From NCBI RefSeq assembly GCF_001886495.1, contig NZ_CP018022.1, positions 744,001 through 808,000 on the forward strand: a stretch of DNA of 64,000 nucleotides. Reading direction: 5' to 3'. The notes beneath the pieces are model-generated. The model did not search any database, was not told where the DNA came from, and worked only from the letters and a program-made list of their open reading frames with translations. The position numbers were made by a program, and so were the translations under genes. How positions within the stretch are numbered: the stretch's first letter is position 1; every line of letters starts with the position of its first letter. Of the stretch, positions 1 through 10,693 are shown piece by piece. This DNA comes from Spiroplasma sp. NBRC 100390 (lineage in GTDB: Bacteria; Bacillota_I; Bacilli_A; Mycoplasmatales; Mycoplasmataceae).

Positions 1-586
1 TAAATGGTTTATAATCATTTGTAAAGTAACCAGTTGGCAAAAGATCAGAATGAGCAAATTGTCGATTTTCTAACAACGCATTTTGTTTTGCTTGTCCATC
101 CGCGTTAAAAATTACATCATGTGAGGGGTTTTTAAAACTATTAATGATTAAATAACTTGTCATACTAATGATTGCCCCTAAAATTAGGACTAACAATAAA
201 ATAATAATAATTCATTTTTTATTAATTTGACGATAATGACGCCCACTAGACTTTTCCCTGATCTTTTCTGATGTTAAATTTTGCGTTTTGTTATTACTTA
301 TTATTCTTTTTTGATGAAGTTGAAATACTTTTCAACTAATTTTTTTATTATTAATAAATTTAGGATTTGATTTACCAGTAAGACTAAAACCAAATAATTT
401 ATTATTACAACGAAAAACATCGATTGGTTTTAATTCAAAAATTTTTTTATATTGTCGATGTTGATATGAAAAAAAGGTAATTTCTTCACTATTGATATCA
501 TATGTTTCTAATAATTTTGTGAGATATATCTTTAATCCTGCTTTGCACCCATCGCAAACACCTGATATATTGTTAATATTGCCCAT
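1..586 (-). CDS. CxxC / single-TM membrane protein, partial (C-terminus beyond window)
   Basis: Not a named family that I recognise. The ATG at 584-586 follows a good ribosome site (GAGG). Residues 11-14 are a C-x2-C pair followed by a lysine-rich helix; near residue 60 is a short motif (xxLFGFxL) also found in the proteins at 11103-13217 and 32366-34150. TGA at 332-334 is read as Trp. A single strong membrane helix lies at about 220-165 (coding minus strand), preceded by many basic residues, so the N-terminus should be cytoplasmic and the remainder, which runs off the window, extracellular. First member seen of a three-member family in this window. Family membership is seen; function is unknown. 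Confidence 0.75.
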
Positions 587-754
587 AACTATCCTCGTTA
601 ATAATATAAACTTATTTAAAACAACTTTATATCCTCACTTAATTAAAACATTTTTTAAATAAAAAAACAATATTAGAAAGTAAATGCCAAATGAATTAAT
701 TATTCTTTAGTTAATCTTATTATTGAAACAAAAAAGGAAATTATTAAATAAAAA

Positions 755-777
755 AAAGTTTAAAACCTTTAAACTTT
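755..777 (-). terminator. rpsO terminator hairpin
   Basis: A perfect 10-bp stem (755-764 with 768-777, 3-nt loop) is followed on the minus strand by a run of T. It overlaps the rpsO stop codon. Confidence 0.75.
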
Positions 778-1042
778 ATTTTCTAATTCCTAATTCTTCA
801 ATGATTGCTTTATATTCATTAAAATCAATTTTAGTTAAGTAAGCAAGTAAATGCTTTCTTTGTGCTACTTTTTGTAATAAACTTCTTCTTGAAACAATAT
901 CTTTACGATGAATTTTCAAGTGTGCAGTTAAATTGTTAATATCTTCTGTTAAAATAGCAATTTGTACTTTTGTTGAACCAGTATCTTTCGCATTTTGTCC
1001 AAATTTCGATACTAATTCTGCTTTTCTATCTTTTGAAACCAT
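776..1042 (-). CDS. rpsO: 30S ribosomal protein S15
   Basis: Small-subunit protein that binds the central domain of 16S rRNA with S6/S18. The 88-residue product is the normal S15 length and carries the typical helical segments, including HRKDIVSRRSLL and the C-terminal KAIIEELGIRK. An upstream in-frame start would add 11 residues, but the ATG at 1040-1042 has an AAGGGAG ribosome site at the right distance and starts at the conserved region, so it is preferred. It lies downstream of ribF and truB on the same strand. Confidence 0.95.
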   Translation of the reverse strand: MVSKDRKAELVSKFGQNAKDTGSTKVQIAILTEDINNLTAHLKIHRKDIVSRRSLLQKVAQRKHLLAYLTKIDFNEYKAIIEELGIRK

Positions 1043-1140
1043 TAATAAATTTCTCCCTTCATTACTGTGGCGCATAATGTTAAATCAAAGAATTTAAGAA
1101 AGGGTTATCTTAAACCAACGAAATAACAACCTCATTAATA

Positions 1141-2028
1141 TTATGCTTTATTCGCAAAAAATGCAAGTGTATCAACTAAATCTTGTTCTAAAAGATCAAC
1201 TAATTCGGTTAAATTATTTATTTTAATATTTTCACGTAAATATTTTTTAAAATAAACAATAATTTCTTGATTATATAAATTTAAATCAACATCTAGCAAA
1301 TATGTTTCAACAACTTCCTTTCCTTCAAATAACCGATATGAAGTCATTGATGGATAAAGATTCCCTTGTGCTCAAGTTTGTGTGATATAAACCCCATAAG
1401 GTAAAATTACTTTTTGTGGTAAATACATATTCGCGGTTGGAAAATTAATTGTTCGTCCAATTTGTTTACCTGGTTTTACTTTACCACGTAAATGATAATC
1501 TTCATATAATAATTTATTTGCTGCTGGTAAATCATGGTTTAACAATAAATTACGAATTTTTGTTGAAGAAAAAGCATCATCTTGACGAGTAATTAAATAA
1601 ACATTTTCTTGGCCAAAAAAAGTGATAATTTGGTTAAAATCTCCTTCACGATTTTTTCCAAACCGAAAATCAGACCCAATAACAATTTTAACAACATGAA
1701 ACCGTTCTTTTAATATTGTTAAAAATTGTTGCGCAGATAAATTCATAAATTCACTTGTCAATGGAACTTCTAAATAATAATCAAACTCTAATTTTGCAGC
1801 TGTTTGTTGTTTTGATTTATTATCTAATAATTTTGTATCAGTTTGATGTAAAAAATCAGTAACACTTTGTGACATTGTAAAAAATAATGTCGTTAAATGT
1901 TGTTTTGTTTTAATTTCCATTAACCGATTAATTAGTTTTAAATGTCCCAAATGAAAACCATCAAATAGACCTAAACAAACAATTTTTGCTTCGTTATTAG
2001 CTGGTTTATTTCATGCTAAAATTTTCAT
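1141..2028 (-). CDS. ribF: bifunctional riboflavin kinase / FAD synthetase
   Basis: Converts riboflavin to FMN and FMN to FAD. The 295-residue protein has the nucleotidyltransferase signature H-L-G-H at residues 26-29 in the N-terminal FAD synthetase domain, a FRFGKNREGDF segment, and a C-terminal riboflavin kinase domain starting at GRTINFPTAN. TGA codons are read as Trp (for example at 1348-1371 and 2011-2013). The true start is ATG 2026-2028, overlapping the truB stop by one base (TAATG), so translation of the two is probably coupled. Length is usual for the family. Confidence 0.93.
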
Positions 2029-2939
2029 TAATAATGATCATCCTTATCTATTTTTTGTTGTTGGTTAATATCAATATTTGCCCATAACCCCCGCTGACAA
2101 GCATAAACATGTTTACCAATATGTTTATAAATTGCTAAAACATTTTTGTTTTTATCAATAATAAAAATAATTGGATCTGTATGATTAATAATAACTATTG
2201 GTTTTCCTTGTCTAATTTCTTCATCATAATGATAAAGTAATAACTGCTGTTTATTTGTGAACAAGGCATCATACATTGAAATTAAGCGATCAAAATTTAC
2301 TTCTTCGGGAGCAATTGCTTTTGATAACAAAAAATTCCCTGATTGCGTTCGACATAAACTTTTAACCGTTGCAATTGTATTTAATTTTGCGGCAAGGTCC
2401 ATAACCAAACTACGAATATATGTTCCTTTGGTACATAAAACACTAAATGTAATAGTATGGTCATGATGATTATATTTTTTCAACTTAATTTCTTTAATTG
2501 TAACTGTTCGTGGTTTAATTTCAACTACTTCATCGCGGCGAGCATATTCATAAAGTTTTTTACCATTAACTTTAATAGCAGAATATTTAGGAGGATATTG
2601 TTCATACATAAATCCATTAAATTCACTAAAAATTTTCTTTAATTGTTTCTTACGAAGCTTAAAGGGGGGCACTTCCTTAACAACATTGCCAGTAATATCA
2701 CCAGTATCTGTTTCAACAAATAATTGCATTTCAACATCATAAGCTTTATCTGCTGTTAACAAATATTCACTCATTTTAGTCGCATTATTGACTAATACCA
2801 CCAAAAGACCTGTTGCTAAAGGGTCTAAAGTTCCAGCATGGCCAATTTTTTTAATCATCAAGGTTTTCTTAATATCTTGAATAATTTGATTACTTGTTTT
2901 TCCAGCTGGTTTATTAATTAAAAAAATACCATCATGCAT
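2028..2939 (-). CDS. truB: tRNA pseudouridine(55) synthase
   Basis: Makes pseudouridine 55 in the T-loop of tRNAs. The 303-residue product begins with the family segment DGIFLINKPAGKTS and contains GHAGTLDPLATG, with catalytic Asp39. A KGTYIRSL motif typical of the family lies near residue 170. The C-terminal tail is short and divergent, as in other mollicutes. First gene of a truB-ribF pair; the upstream 570 bp hold no convincing gene. Confidence 0.94.
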   Translation of the reverse strand: MHDGIFLINKPAGKTSNQIIQDIKKTLMIKKIGHAGTLDPLATGLLVVLVNNATKMSEYLLTADKAYDVEMQLFVETDTGDITGNVVKEVPPFKLRKKQLKKIFSEFNGFMYEQYPPKYSAIKVNGKKLYEYARRDEVVEIKPRTVTIKEIKLKKYNHHDHTITFSVLCTKGTYIRSLVMDLAAKLNTIATVKSLCRTQSGNFLLSKAIAPEEVNFDRLISMYDALFTNKQQLLLYHYDEEIRQGKPIVIINHTDPIIFIIDKNKNVLAIYKHIGKHVYACQRGLWANIDINQQQKIDKDDHY

Positions 2940-3216
2940 ATGTTAAAATCACCCACTTCTTGATTCATTATATCATTTTTTGAGTTATTCCTAACATTGA
3001 TTAAGATGACTTTTAATGCTTTTTAGAATATTTTTTGATAAAAGTAATTGATTATTAGTAAAATATAGTTTAAGATATTTATGTATGAAAAATAAATATT
3101 GTTACATTTATATCTTTCTTAAATTATTCTAGCCTTTCCTTTTGTGCTAAAATTTGTATTTTGTGGCAATATTTAAATATAAAATAATCTTAAAAGTTTG
3201 TTTTTCATACATTTAT

Positions 3217-3280
3217 AAAAATTAATTGAAGTTTCTTATAGGCTGTTCATTTTTCTTCAATTAATTTTTTTTTTTTTTTT
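3217..3280 (+). terminator. plus-strand hairpin with T16 tail
   Basis: Perfect 15-bp arms (3217-3231 and 3255-3269) with a 23-nt loop, running directly into T16 (3265-3280). It has the form of a rho-independent terminator, but no plus-strand gene precedes it. Confidence 0.5.
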
Positions 3281-3332
3281 GTAAAAATAGTATAAAAACA
3301 AGAAAAAAAACAAGAAATTTTATCCAAAATTA

Positions 3333-3360
3333 TTGTAATTTTTGAAATCTATGCTATTAT
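3333..3360 (+). promoter_or_regulatory. plus-strand promoter with extended -10
   Basis: TTGTAA, 16-nt spacer, then TGC-TATTAT (extended -10). It points at the truncated 8-codon ORF at 3457-3483. Predicted from sequence only. Confidence 0.45.
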
Positions 3361-3509
3361 TAATTTGTCTTAAGTAGACAAATAAGTAAATCAAATAAAA
3401 AATTGGACATGTTAGGTAATCTTTATTTTATTTAAAATAAAGGAACGAGCAATAAAATGTATAAATACCTAAATGGACTTTAAATTATTAAAATATCTCA
3501 AAAATATAA

Positions 3510-3535
3510 AAAAATAGGACATTTGCCCTATTTTT
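3510..3535 (-). terminator. coaX terminator
   Basis: 9-bp stem (3510-3518 with 3527-3535) directly after the coaX stop, with a T run on the minus strand; it could also work on the plus strand. Confidence 0.75.
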
Positions 3536-4300
3536 TTATATTAATTTATTATCTTGTAAAATCGCTACTAACCCTTTAAAAAGAAGACTTTTATCATAGT
3601 GATAAGGAACTAAATCTTTAATATAACTTGCATTGCCCCCTGTTAGCACCACTTGTGGAGCAGTTGCTTGGGTTGTAAGTTTGTCAACAAAAGCCTTTAC
3701 AGTTAATAAATGACCATTAACTAATCCAATATTGATTGCTTGTTTAGTATTTTTTCCTAAAGTTGCATTTTCATAAGAATAATCAAATGTTTGTAATAAC
3801 TGTGCTCGATTAAATAGTGCTTCAGCAGCAGCTTCTAATCCAGGCATAATAATTGTTCCCAATAAGGTTCCTTGTTTCAATAATGAAATTGTGGTAGCTG
3901 TTCCCATATTAACTAAAATAACATCTTGTGCTGGATATAATTCTAATGTTGCATATGACCCAACAATTAAATCCGCCCCAAGATTCCGTGGATTAGGAAT
4001 GTCAATTGCTAATCGTTCAATTGTTAAATTTTTTTTAACTTGGTAAAACGGAATTTGTAAATCAAGGGCTAATTGATAGAATAAATCATCTCACATTGGT
4101 CGAACTGATGATAAACATAATAATGTTAAATTTGCTAAAGTTAACTTTATTTTATCTAAGGCTGTTATTATTTTTTGGCGAAAATTCTTTTCTGCAATTA
4201 ATTCTCGACTAGAAATTGCTAAAAAAGATGTAATTTCTTGGGCGGGATTAAGAATTGCAAATTTAATTGCTGTGTTACCAATATCTACTAATAATTTCAT
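3536..4300 (-). CDS. coaX: type III pantothenate kinase
   Basis: Phosphorylates pantothenate, the first committed step to coenzyme A. The 254-residue protein starts with LLVDIGNTAIKFA, the ASKHA phosphate-binding motif of CoaX (Asp6), and has the second motif at GTATTISLL, preceded by LGADLIVGSY. TGA Trp codons split it under the standard code (for example 4091-4093). It starts 2 bp after the coaBC stop, so coaBC-coaX form one operon that takes pantothenate to phosphopantetheine. Confidence 0.93.
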
Positions 4301-4302
4301 TG

Positions 4303-5469
4303 TTATTTATCTCTCTCTTCTATAATTTCATTAATTGCTGTTAAAATTGCTTGAGCAACAATAATTTTACTTTGGTTAGGAATTTGCCGATGCATATTCT
4401 TGGTTAATAAAATAACTTCATTTTGATTAGAACCCATCGCTTTAATTTGATTAATAACAATTAAATCTAAATTTTTTTCAACTAGTTTTTGCTGGCCATA
4501 AGCTAAATCAAAATCATTTTGAACACTAAAACCAACTAAAATTTGGTGTTGTTTTAATTTCCCCAATTCAGATAAAACATCAATGTTTGAAGTTAATGTT
4601 ACATCAAGTTGGGGATGTTCTCGCTTACTAATTTTTCCAATAATCGGTTTAGCAACTTGATAATCATTTAAAGCGGCACAAGCAATAACAACATCTTGTT
4701 GTGAATACTGTTCTAACATTGTTGTTAACATCTCCTGATTGGTATTTACCTTCTGATGATCATAATAAATTGGGACATCACAATCACCAACAACTGTTGT
4801 TAGAGCACACTTTGTTCAAGTTAAAACAGTATGTAAAGCATCACCCATTTTACCACTTGAATTATTAGTAAGATAACGAATATCGTCAAGAAATGTTTTT
4901 GTGCGGCCAAAATTAAGCATCACTTTTTTATCTTGTCATAGTTCTTTTCAATGTAAAAAATGGTTGATTTCAGTTAAAACATCTTCTCATTCTCAAGCCC
5001 GGCCAATTCCTGTTGTATTACATGCTAACATTCCTGACCGCGGTTCATAAACCTGAACACCATCATTTGTTAATTGTATTAAATTACGTAAATTAGCTGC
5101 AGAAAAATACATCCCACTATTCATTGCTGGAAAAACCATTTTATGACTTTGTACAACACTATAAACTAGACTTCCCAAACTATCGGTAAAACCATGAGTT
5201 ATTTGAGCAATAAAATTTTGGGTCGCCGGATAGGCAATAAATAAATCAGTTTCAGCCGCAATTGTAATGTGCTCTGATGGATCTTTTTTATCATAATAGT
5301 GTTGCGTAAAAATATCTGTTTTAACCATCGGAGGAACTACTTTTAAAAACTTTAAGGCTCCCTGAGTTAAAATTAATTCAACATGATGGTCTTTTCTTAA
5401 TGCCTCATATAAAGCAAGGCCTTTATAAGCGGCAACACTTCCTGTAATAACTAATATAATTTTTGCCAT
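4303..5469 (-). CDS. coaBC: bifunctional phosphopantothenoylcysteine decarboxylase / phosphopantothenate-cysteine ligase
   Basis: Adds cysteine to phosphopantothenate (CoaB) and decarboxylates the product (CoaC). The N-terminal flavoprotein half has GSVAAYKG near residue 10, the PAMN motif, and the clamp GMLACNTTGIGRA; the C-terminal ligase half follows. At 388 residues the length fits the fused Dfp family. An upstream GTG (5476-5478) overlaps the AAGGTGA ribosome site, so ATG 5467-5469 is chosen. Several TGA codons encode Trp. Upstream partner of coaX. Confidence 0.92.
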
Positions 5470-5522
5470 CAAATTCACCTTGCTTTCTTATCTTCTTGTT
5501 AATTATGTTAATTATACAAATA

Positions 5523-5558
5523 AAAATCGATATATTAAAATATTAATATATCGATTTT
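5523..5558 (-). terminator. strong hairpin after the 5572-6057 gene
   Basis: Perfect 15-bp stem (5523-5537 with 5544-5558), followed on the minus strand by TTTTTATTTG. Located just after the stop of the hypothetical gene. Confidence 0.75.
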
Positions 5559-5571
5559 AGTTATTATTACA

Positions 5572-6057
5572 TTACTGATCCTTTTTAGTAAAAAAAGCAG
5601 CTTGCATTCTTCGTTGTGATTCTGCAATAATTCCATCAACCAATTCAAGTCATTGTCCTTGTTCTAAGTATCGACAATAAAAAATGCGAATAATGGATAA
5701 ACGTTCACCATAACGTTCTTGCACAAAATATTTTACTTTTTTCAAAATTGAAATATAAGCATATTGTAAATCTAATGGTTTTTGATAAATTTTTTGATAA
5801 ACTTGCGCATATTCTTTAATTAACGCAGTAACTTTAAATTCTAATGTTTTTGTTCGTTCAAGAATCATTTGTTTCAAAATTTCATCTTTTTGCCCTGCAC
5901 TATACTTTGCACTTTTCATAATATAATATAATTTAATTTCTAATGCTAAAACAGGATTATCATGTGAAATAATTTTTTCATTATTTACAATCAATGATAA
6001 TTCCCGGATTACATTATCATAGAACTGACTGCAATTATTGCTTCCTAAAACTGACAC
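5572..6057 (-). CDS. hypothetical protein, all-helical
   Basis: Not recognised. A GTG start at 6055-6057 is preferred because it follows a GGGGTGA ribosome site by six bases; the longer reading from TTG 6103-6105 lacks one. The 161-residue product has no membrane segment or signal peptide. It is rich in charged, probably helical stretches and ends with AAFFTKKDQ. One TGA (5650-5652) is read as Trp. It sits between coaBC and the 447-residue protein upstream and has its own terminator. The length, a single good frame with TGA as Trp, and the ribosome site support a real gene. Confidence 0.7.
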
Positions 6058-6219
6058 TTTTTTCACCCCGTATAAATATATTTTTTTAATCCTTATAAGA
6101 AACAATCTCTAAGTGGCTGTTGTATACTATTATACTTATATATTATACATTATTTTTACTCCTTTTTGCGAAAAAAATATCCATAAAAACCGATTAATTA
6201 GGTAATGAAAACAACGGGT

Positions 6220-7563
6220 TTAATTATCATTTCCAGCAATATAATCATCATTTTTTAAACTATCAACCGAAGTCATAATTGCTTGTAACCGCATATAATA
6301 GTTTGATGAAGAAATAATTGGATATTTTTTATCAAAATAAACTTTAACATAAGTTAGTTTTTTGCGATATGTTGTTAATCACTTATGAGCAATTAAATTT
6401 AACTCTTCCATAATTTCACGTTGATTAACACTCATTGCATCTTTCCGTTTTGCTGGATCTAATTTTTTAAATAATGTTGTTGCTTTTTTCTTAAAATTAA
6501 TTGCATAAGCAATAAAACCAACAACACCACTAATTTTAACTGGTGTTACATAAATTCCCAAATCATGATTACGACAATAATCATATTGAATTCGCGAAAA
6601 ATCAGCGTGTTTTAATTCTCTTTGAACATAATTCAAATCGTTAAATTCTTTAATATTATAAATTTTAAAGTCCACATAATAATCATATGGTGTTAAAAAA
6701 CAATTATTGGTATACCAACTATAACGTGAAATTGATTCAAAAATTTCTTCTTCAATAAATTCAAATTCACGGAAATAGTAGGTTTCTGTTTTCCAATAAC
6801 GTTCTAAAATATAAAAAATTAATTCTTCACCATCAATATTATTTAAAAATCAATTTTTTTGAAAATTAATATTCCGATACTTTAGTAAGTCTTCTTTTTC
6901 AATTCTTTTACTTGCATCAATTTTTTGTAAATAATTATCATATTTTTTTACAAAATACTCATAAAATCATCGTAATGTTAACGTATATAAAATATAATAA
7001 TAAGTAAAATCAGTTTTGAGAACATACTTAATCATTTTCATTAATGTTCGCAATAAATTATTTGAAATTTTGTTAGCTTTATTAAAACCTTGTACAACTT
7101 GAATTACATTATCACTTTTTTCAATCCCATTCCGTCAAAAAATATATGTTAATTCGCCTTCAGCATTCTTTTTATAACAAAAAGGAATAATACGAACAAT
7201 AAGATTTACTTCATCATTTATTTGATATTCTAAATACCCCTCATTTTGGGTATCTTTAATAACTGTCCCCTTTTTAACGTTTTTTCGTATTTCACCAAGA
7301 ACAGCTTGGAACATCCGTTCTCGTAACCCATTACTACTTTTAGGAGCATATTTTACAACCGCTAATTCCAATTCAAGTTTATCGTATTTGGTTAAAGTTT
7401 TAAGACCGTATTCACCAAGGGCAATGGCTTGATAACCTATTTTTTGAAAACTTTTTTTATAAGTAGTAAAAATTTCATGCATTTTTTTACGAATATTACT
7501 TGCTAAATTAAGTTGCTTGCTAACAATACTATTTAATTCTAAAAATTTTGCTTTTTTCTGCAT
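6220..7563 (-). CDS. hypothetical protein with nucleotidyltransferase-like N-terminus
   Basis: 447 residues, ATG 7561-7563 after AGGGGCGA. Residues 48-67 resemble the Pol-beta nucleotidyltransferase signature hG[GS]x(9-13)[DE]h[DE]h: a G-E-Y-G turn where G-S is expected, then after 11 residues L-E-L-E-L, so both acidic positions (E64, E66) are kept while the Ser is Glu. A later strand, VNLIVRIIPF, matches the third strand of the fold but lacks an obvious acid. The remainder is rich in aromatic and basic residues and unrecognised. Function unknown; the NTase reading is an inference from one motif. Confidence 0.65.
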
Positions 7564-7606
7564 TAAATTCGCCCCTATTTTTAATTTAATATAATTATAA
7601 CAAAAA

Positions 7607-9214
7607 TTATTTAATATTTATAATCTGATCATCAACAACATCAATCCCAAGGGCATTGGGATTTTTATTTAACCCTGGCATTGTAATAATATCAGCTAAA
7701 TAGGCAATAAAATATTCTGCTCCAGAATTAATTTTAAGATCACGAATAGTAATGTGATTATCATTAGGATCTTTATTGCCAAAAATTGTTTGATGATTTT
7801 TAGCCATACAAACTGGCCAATCTTTATATTTCTTATCTTGTTCATAAAAAGCAATTTTTTCTTGTGCAACAGAACTAAAAGTAACTTTCGTTGTTTGATA
7901 GATTTTTTCACAAATAATTTTAATTTTGTCTGATAATGAAGTTGTGAGCGGATTAAATAATAATTGATATTGCTGTGGTTGGGCTGTTTGTTTAATAATT
8001 GTTTCAACTAACATTGAATTATCTTTAATTCCAAGATGATAAGTGTTATTAATTCCAAACGGGATTTTTTGTTCTGCTAATCAATTTGTTACTAATGTAA
8101 TTTCTTCTGGACTATCTGTTGCAAATTGGTTTAAACAAACAACAAAGTTTAAATGATAATTTTGAATAATTTTAATATGATGTTCTAAATGAGCTAGCCC
8201 CTTTTGCAAACTAGCAAGATCAACTGATGCCAATTTTGTTTCATCAGCACCACCGTGTAATTTTAAAGCTCGAATTGTTGCCACTAATACTGTACAATCA
8301 GGAGTATATTCTTCTTTTAAGTTAATAATATCATTAAATTTTTCAAACCCTAAATCACTGCCAAACCCAACTTCACTAACAACATAATCACTTAATTTTA
8401 AGGCTAAATCAGTTGCAATTAAAGAATTTGCACCATGGGAAATATTTGCGAAAGGACCGCAATGAACCAACAATGGTGTTCCATATTTTGTTTGAACTAA
8501 ATTTGGCAATAAAGCATCTTTTAACAGTGCTAATAATGAACCTGTAATTTGTAACTGGTGTAAATAAACTGGTTTATTTTCATAATTATAAGCAACGATT
8601 GCTTGATCTAAACGACGACGTAAATCATTAAAATCCTTACTCAATCCTAAAATAGCCATAATTTCACTAGCAGCTGTAATTTGAAAATGCTCATTTCGTT
8701 GAATTTTATCGTTAATTTTAATTTCAACACTTCGTAACGCACGATCATTAACATCTAAACAACGTTGTCAAACCACTCTTGCAGGATCAATTTGTAAAGC
8801 ATTACCCCAATAAAGGATATTATCAATAATGGCACTAACCATATTATTTGCTGTTGTAATCGCATGAAAATCACCAGTATAATGTAAATTGACTTCGTTC
8901 TCTGGTTGCATCACACATTCTCCACCACCAGTCGCTGATCCTTTTAACCCAAAAACTGGACCCAATGATGGTTCTCGTAGTGCTAAGGTTGTTTGATAGC
9001 CTAAATGATTTAACATATCTGCAATCCCAATTGAACAAGTTGTTTTTCCTTCTCCTGCTTTGGTTGGATTAATTGCCGTTACTAAAATAAACTTTGCCTT
9101 TTTTGGTAAATGGTTAAAATTAAAAGCTTTTACTTTCGCAATGTAATCCCCATATTTAATTAAATTATCGGCTGTTAAATTAATTTTCGCCCCAATTGTT
9201 ATGATTTTTTCCAT
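7607..9214 (-). CDS. fhs: formate-tetrahydrofolate ligase
   Basis: ATP-dependent formation of 10-formyl-THF from formate, the donor for Met-tRNA formylation and purine synthesis. The 535-residue protein (family about 550) has the ATP loop NPTKAGEGKTT at residues 49-59, then LREPSLGPVFGLKGSATGGG and the GNKDPNDNH region near the C-terminus. Three pieces join at TGA Trp codons. Start ATG 9212-9214 follows AAAGGAGTTG. It is 14 bp downstream of a GNAT gene, and folD (divergent) makes the same one-carbon pool. Confidence 0.95.
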
Positions 9215-9228
9215 TTTTTCAACTCCTT

Positions 9229-9681
9229 TTAATTGTTATTATAATAATAAACCATTGGAAAGTGCACAATATTTGCATCAATAAAACTTTCCCCATATTT
9301 AATAAAACCTAATTTTGCATAAAACCCAACAACTTGCTTTTGCGCAAATAAATAGACAGCAACAGGTTGATGCTTGGTTTTAACATATTTTAATAAGGTT
9401 TGTAATAATAAAATTCCCACCTGCTGATGACGATAACTTTTAAGAACAGCAATCCGTCCTAAAAACCACTTCCCGTTTTGTTGCAAAATACGCGCACAAC
9501 ACACTGGCTCGTTGTCATGGTATCCAACAAGATGATCAGCAGTTTGATCATACTGATCGACTTCTTCTGCTAAAGGAACTTGTTGTTCATCCACAAAGAC
9601 AATTTTTCTAATCATAATAGCATCAGCATAAATTGAATTATTATTACCTAGTGCACTTTTAAAAATGATTGTATTTTGCAT
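9229..9681 (-). CDS. GNAT family N-acetyltransferase
   Basis: 150 residues with a GNAT layout: an ElaA/YjcF-like N-terminus (RKIVFVDEQQVPLAEEVDQ), the acetyl-CoA loop in LKSYRHQQVGILLLQTLL (Q/R-x-x-G-x-[GL]), and the C-terminal VVGFYAKLGFIKYG strand-helix. The usual R-G-x-G is degenerate (RHQQVGI), so CoA binding should be tested. Substrate unknown. Probably co-transcribed with fhs and divergent from folD across a 71-bp gap. Confidence 0.85.
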   Translation of the reverse strand: MQNTIIFKSALGNNNSIYADAIMIRKIVFVDEQQVPLAEEVDQYDQTADHLVGYHDNEPVCCARILQQNGKWFLGRIAVLKSYRHQQVGILLLQTLLKYVKTKHQPVAVYLFAQKQVVGFYAKLGFIKYGESFIDANIVHFPMVYYYNNN

Positions 9682-9752
9682 TTATTTTTATGGTCCTTTC
9701 AGATACAATACTTATATAAAAACATTTTAGCATAGAAAAGAGGGAAACCTTA

Positions 9753-10613
9753 ATGGATAAGACCAAAATAATTGATGGAAAAATGGTTAGTGACTTAATT
9801 AAAGCAAAAGTTACAACAGAAGTTAACGAAATTAAAAAAAAGAACCATCGTGTTCCTAGTTTAACAATTATTCAAATTGGTGATAATAAAGCAAGTAGTA
9901 CTTACATTAAAAATAAAAAAATTACCTGTGAAAAAGTAGGAATTATTTGTAATGTCCTAACACATCCAGAAACAATAACAGAAGCAGAACTTCTTAATAT
10001 TATTAATCAATTAAATCATGATTCAACCATTGACGCTATTCTTGTACAACTTCCTTTGCCCCGCCATATCAATAGTGAAAAAATTATTAATAGTATTACA
10101 ATAAAAAAAGATGTTGATGGTTTTACCCCCAAAATATTGGGTAATCTAATGCTTGGTCATTATCAATTATTACCAGGGACACCAAAAGGAATTATGTTAC
10201 TATTGAAACATTATCAAATTGAATTGGCAGGACAACATGTTGTTGTTATTGGTCGCAGTAATATTGTTGGTAAACCACTTGCTAACTTATTAATAAACGC
10301 TTCAGCCACTGTTACGGTTTGTCACTCGCAAACAAAAAATCTAAGTTTTTTTACAAAACAAGCTGATATTTTAATTGTTGCTGTTGGACAAGCAAAAATA
10401 ATAACTTCTGAAATGATAAAAGAAAATGCCATTATTATTGACGTTGGTATTAATCGAGACCAAAACAATAAGCTATGTGGCGATGTTGATTTTGAAAATG
10501 TTCTTCCAAAAGTTAAAATGATAACCCCTGTCCCTGGTGGAGTTGGACCAATGACAATCGCCGCCTTATTAGAAAATATTTTATATCTTTATTATCAAAA
10601 TAATAATTTTTAA
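9753..10613 (+). CDS. folD: bifunctional methylene-THF dehydrogenase / methenyl-THF cyclohydrolase
   Basis: Interconverts 5,10-methylene-THF and 10-formyl-THF with NADP. 286 residues, normal length; active-site segment [17 protein letters not shown] with the catalytic Lys, [15 protein letters not shown], the nucleotide-binding [13 protein letters not shown] and the terminal [11 protein letters not shown] are all present. Start ATG follows GAGGGAAACC. It is divergent from GNAT-fhs, so the 71-bp gap must hold both promoters. No internal TGA. Confidence 0.96.
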   Translation: MDKTKIIDGKMVSDLIKAKVTTEVNEIKKKNHRVPSLTIIQIGDNKASSTYIKNKKITCEKVGIICNVLTHPETITEAELLNIINQLNHDSTIDAILVQLPLPRHINSEKIINSITIKKDVDGFTPKILGNLMLGHYQLLPGTPKGIMLLLKHYQIELAGQHVVVIGRSNIVGKPLANLLINASATVTVCHSQTKNLSFFTKQADILIVAVGQAKIITSEMIKENAIIIDVGINRDQNNKLCGDVDFENVLPKVKMITPVPGGVGPMTIAALLENILYLYYQNNNF

Positions 10614-10622
10614 TATAAAAAA

Positions 10623-10687
10623 CCTTATAATTTTTTGTTTTAATTTTCTATTTTAAAAAAGAGAAAACTAACTTATTAATTATAAGG
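10623..10687. terminator. convergent folD / rbfA terminator
   Basis: 10-bp arms CCTTATAATT (10623-10632) and AATTATAAGG (10678-10687) with a long loop that itself can pair in part. Sits between convergent folD and rbfA. Confidence 0.5.
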
Positions 10688-10693
10688 ATTTCT

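Larger units (their letters stand above)
2941..3507. other. intergenic region, probable decayed mobile element
   Basis: No plausible gene of normal length. The stretch instead holds signals on the plus strand: an AT-rich hairpin with a 16-base T run (3217-3280), a promoter with extended -10 (3333-3360), a 7-bp hairpin (3364-3382), a perfect 10-bp-arm palindrome (3421-3442), a ribosome site, and an ATG opening an 8-codon ORF (3457-3483). This looks like the 5-prime end of a mobile-element gene whose body has been lost. That reading is inference. Confidence 0.4.

Noticed and set aside
2257-2642. Plus-strand ORFs inside truB
   Set aside because: Antisense to a well-conserved gene; no ribosome site and no family resemblance.
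7696-8007. Minus-strand ORF in another frame of fhs
   Set aside because: Shadow frame, poly-Lys/Ile composition, overlaps a conserved gene.
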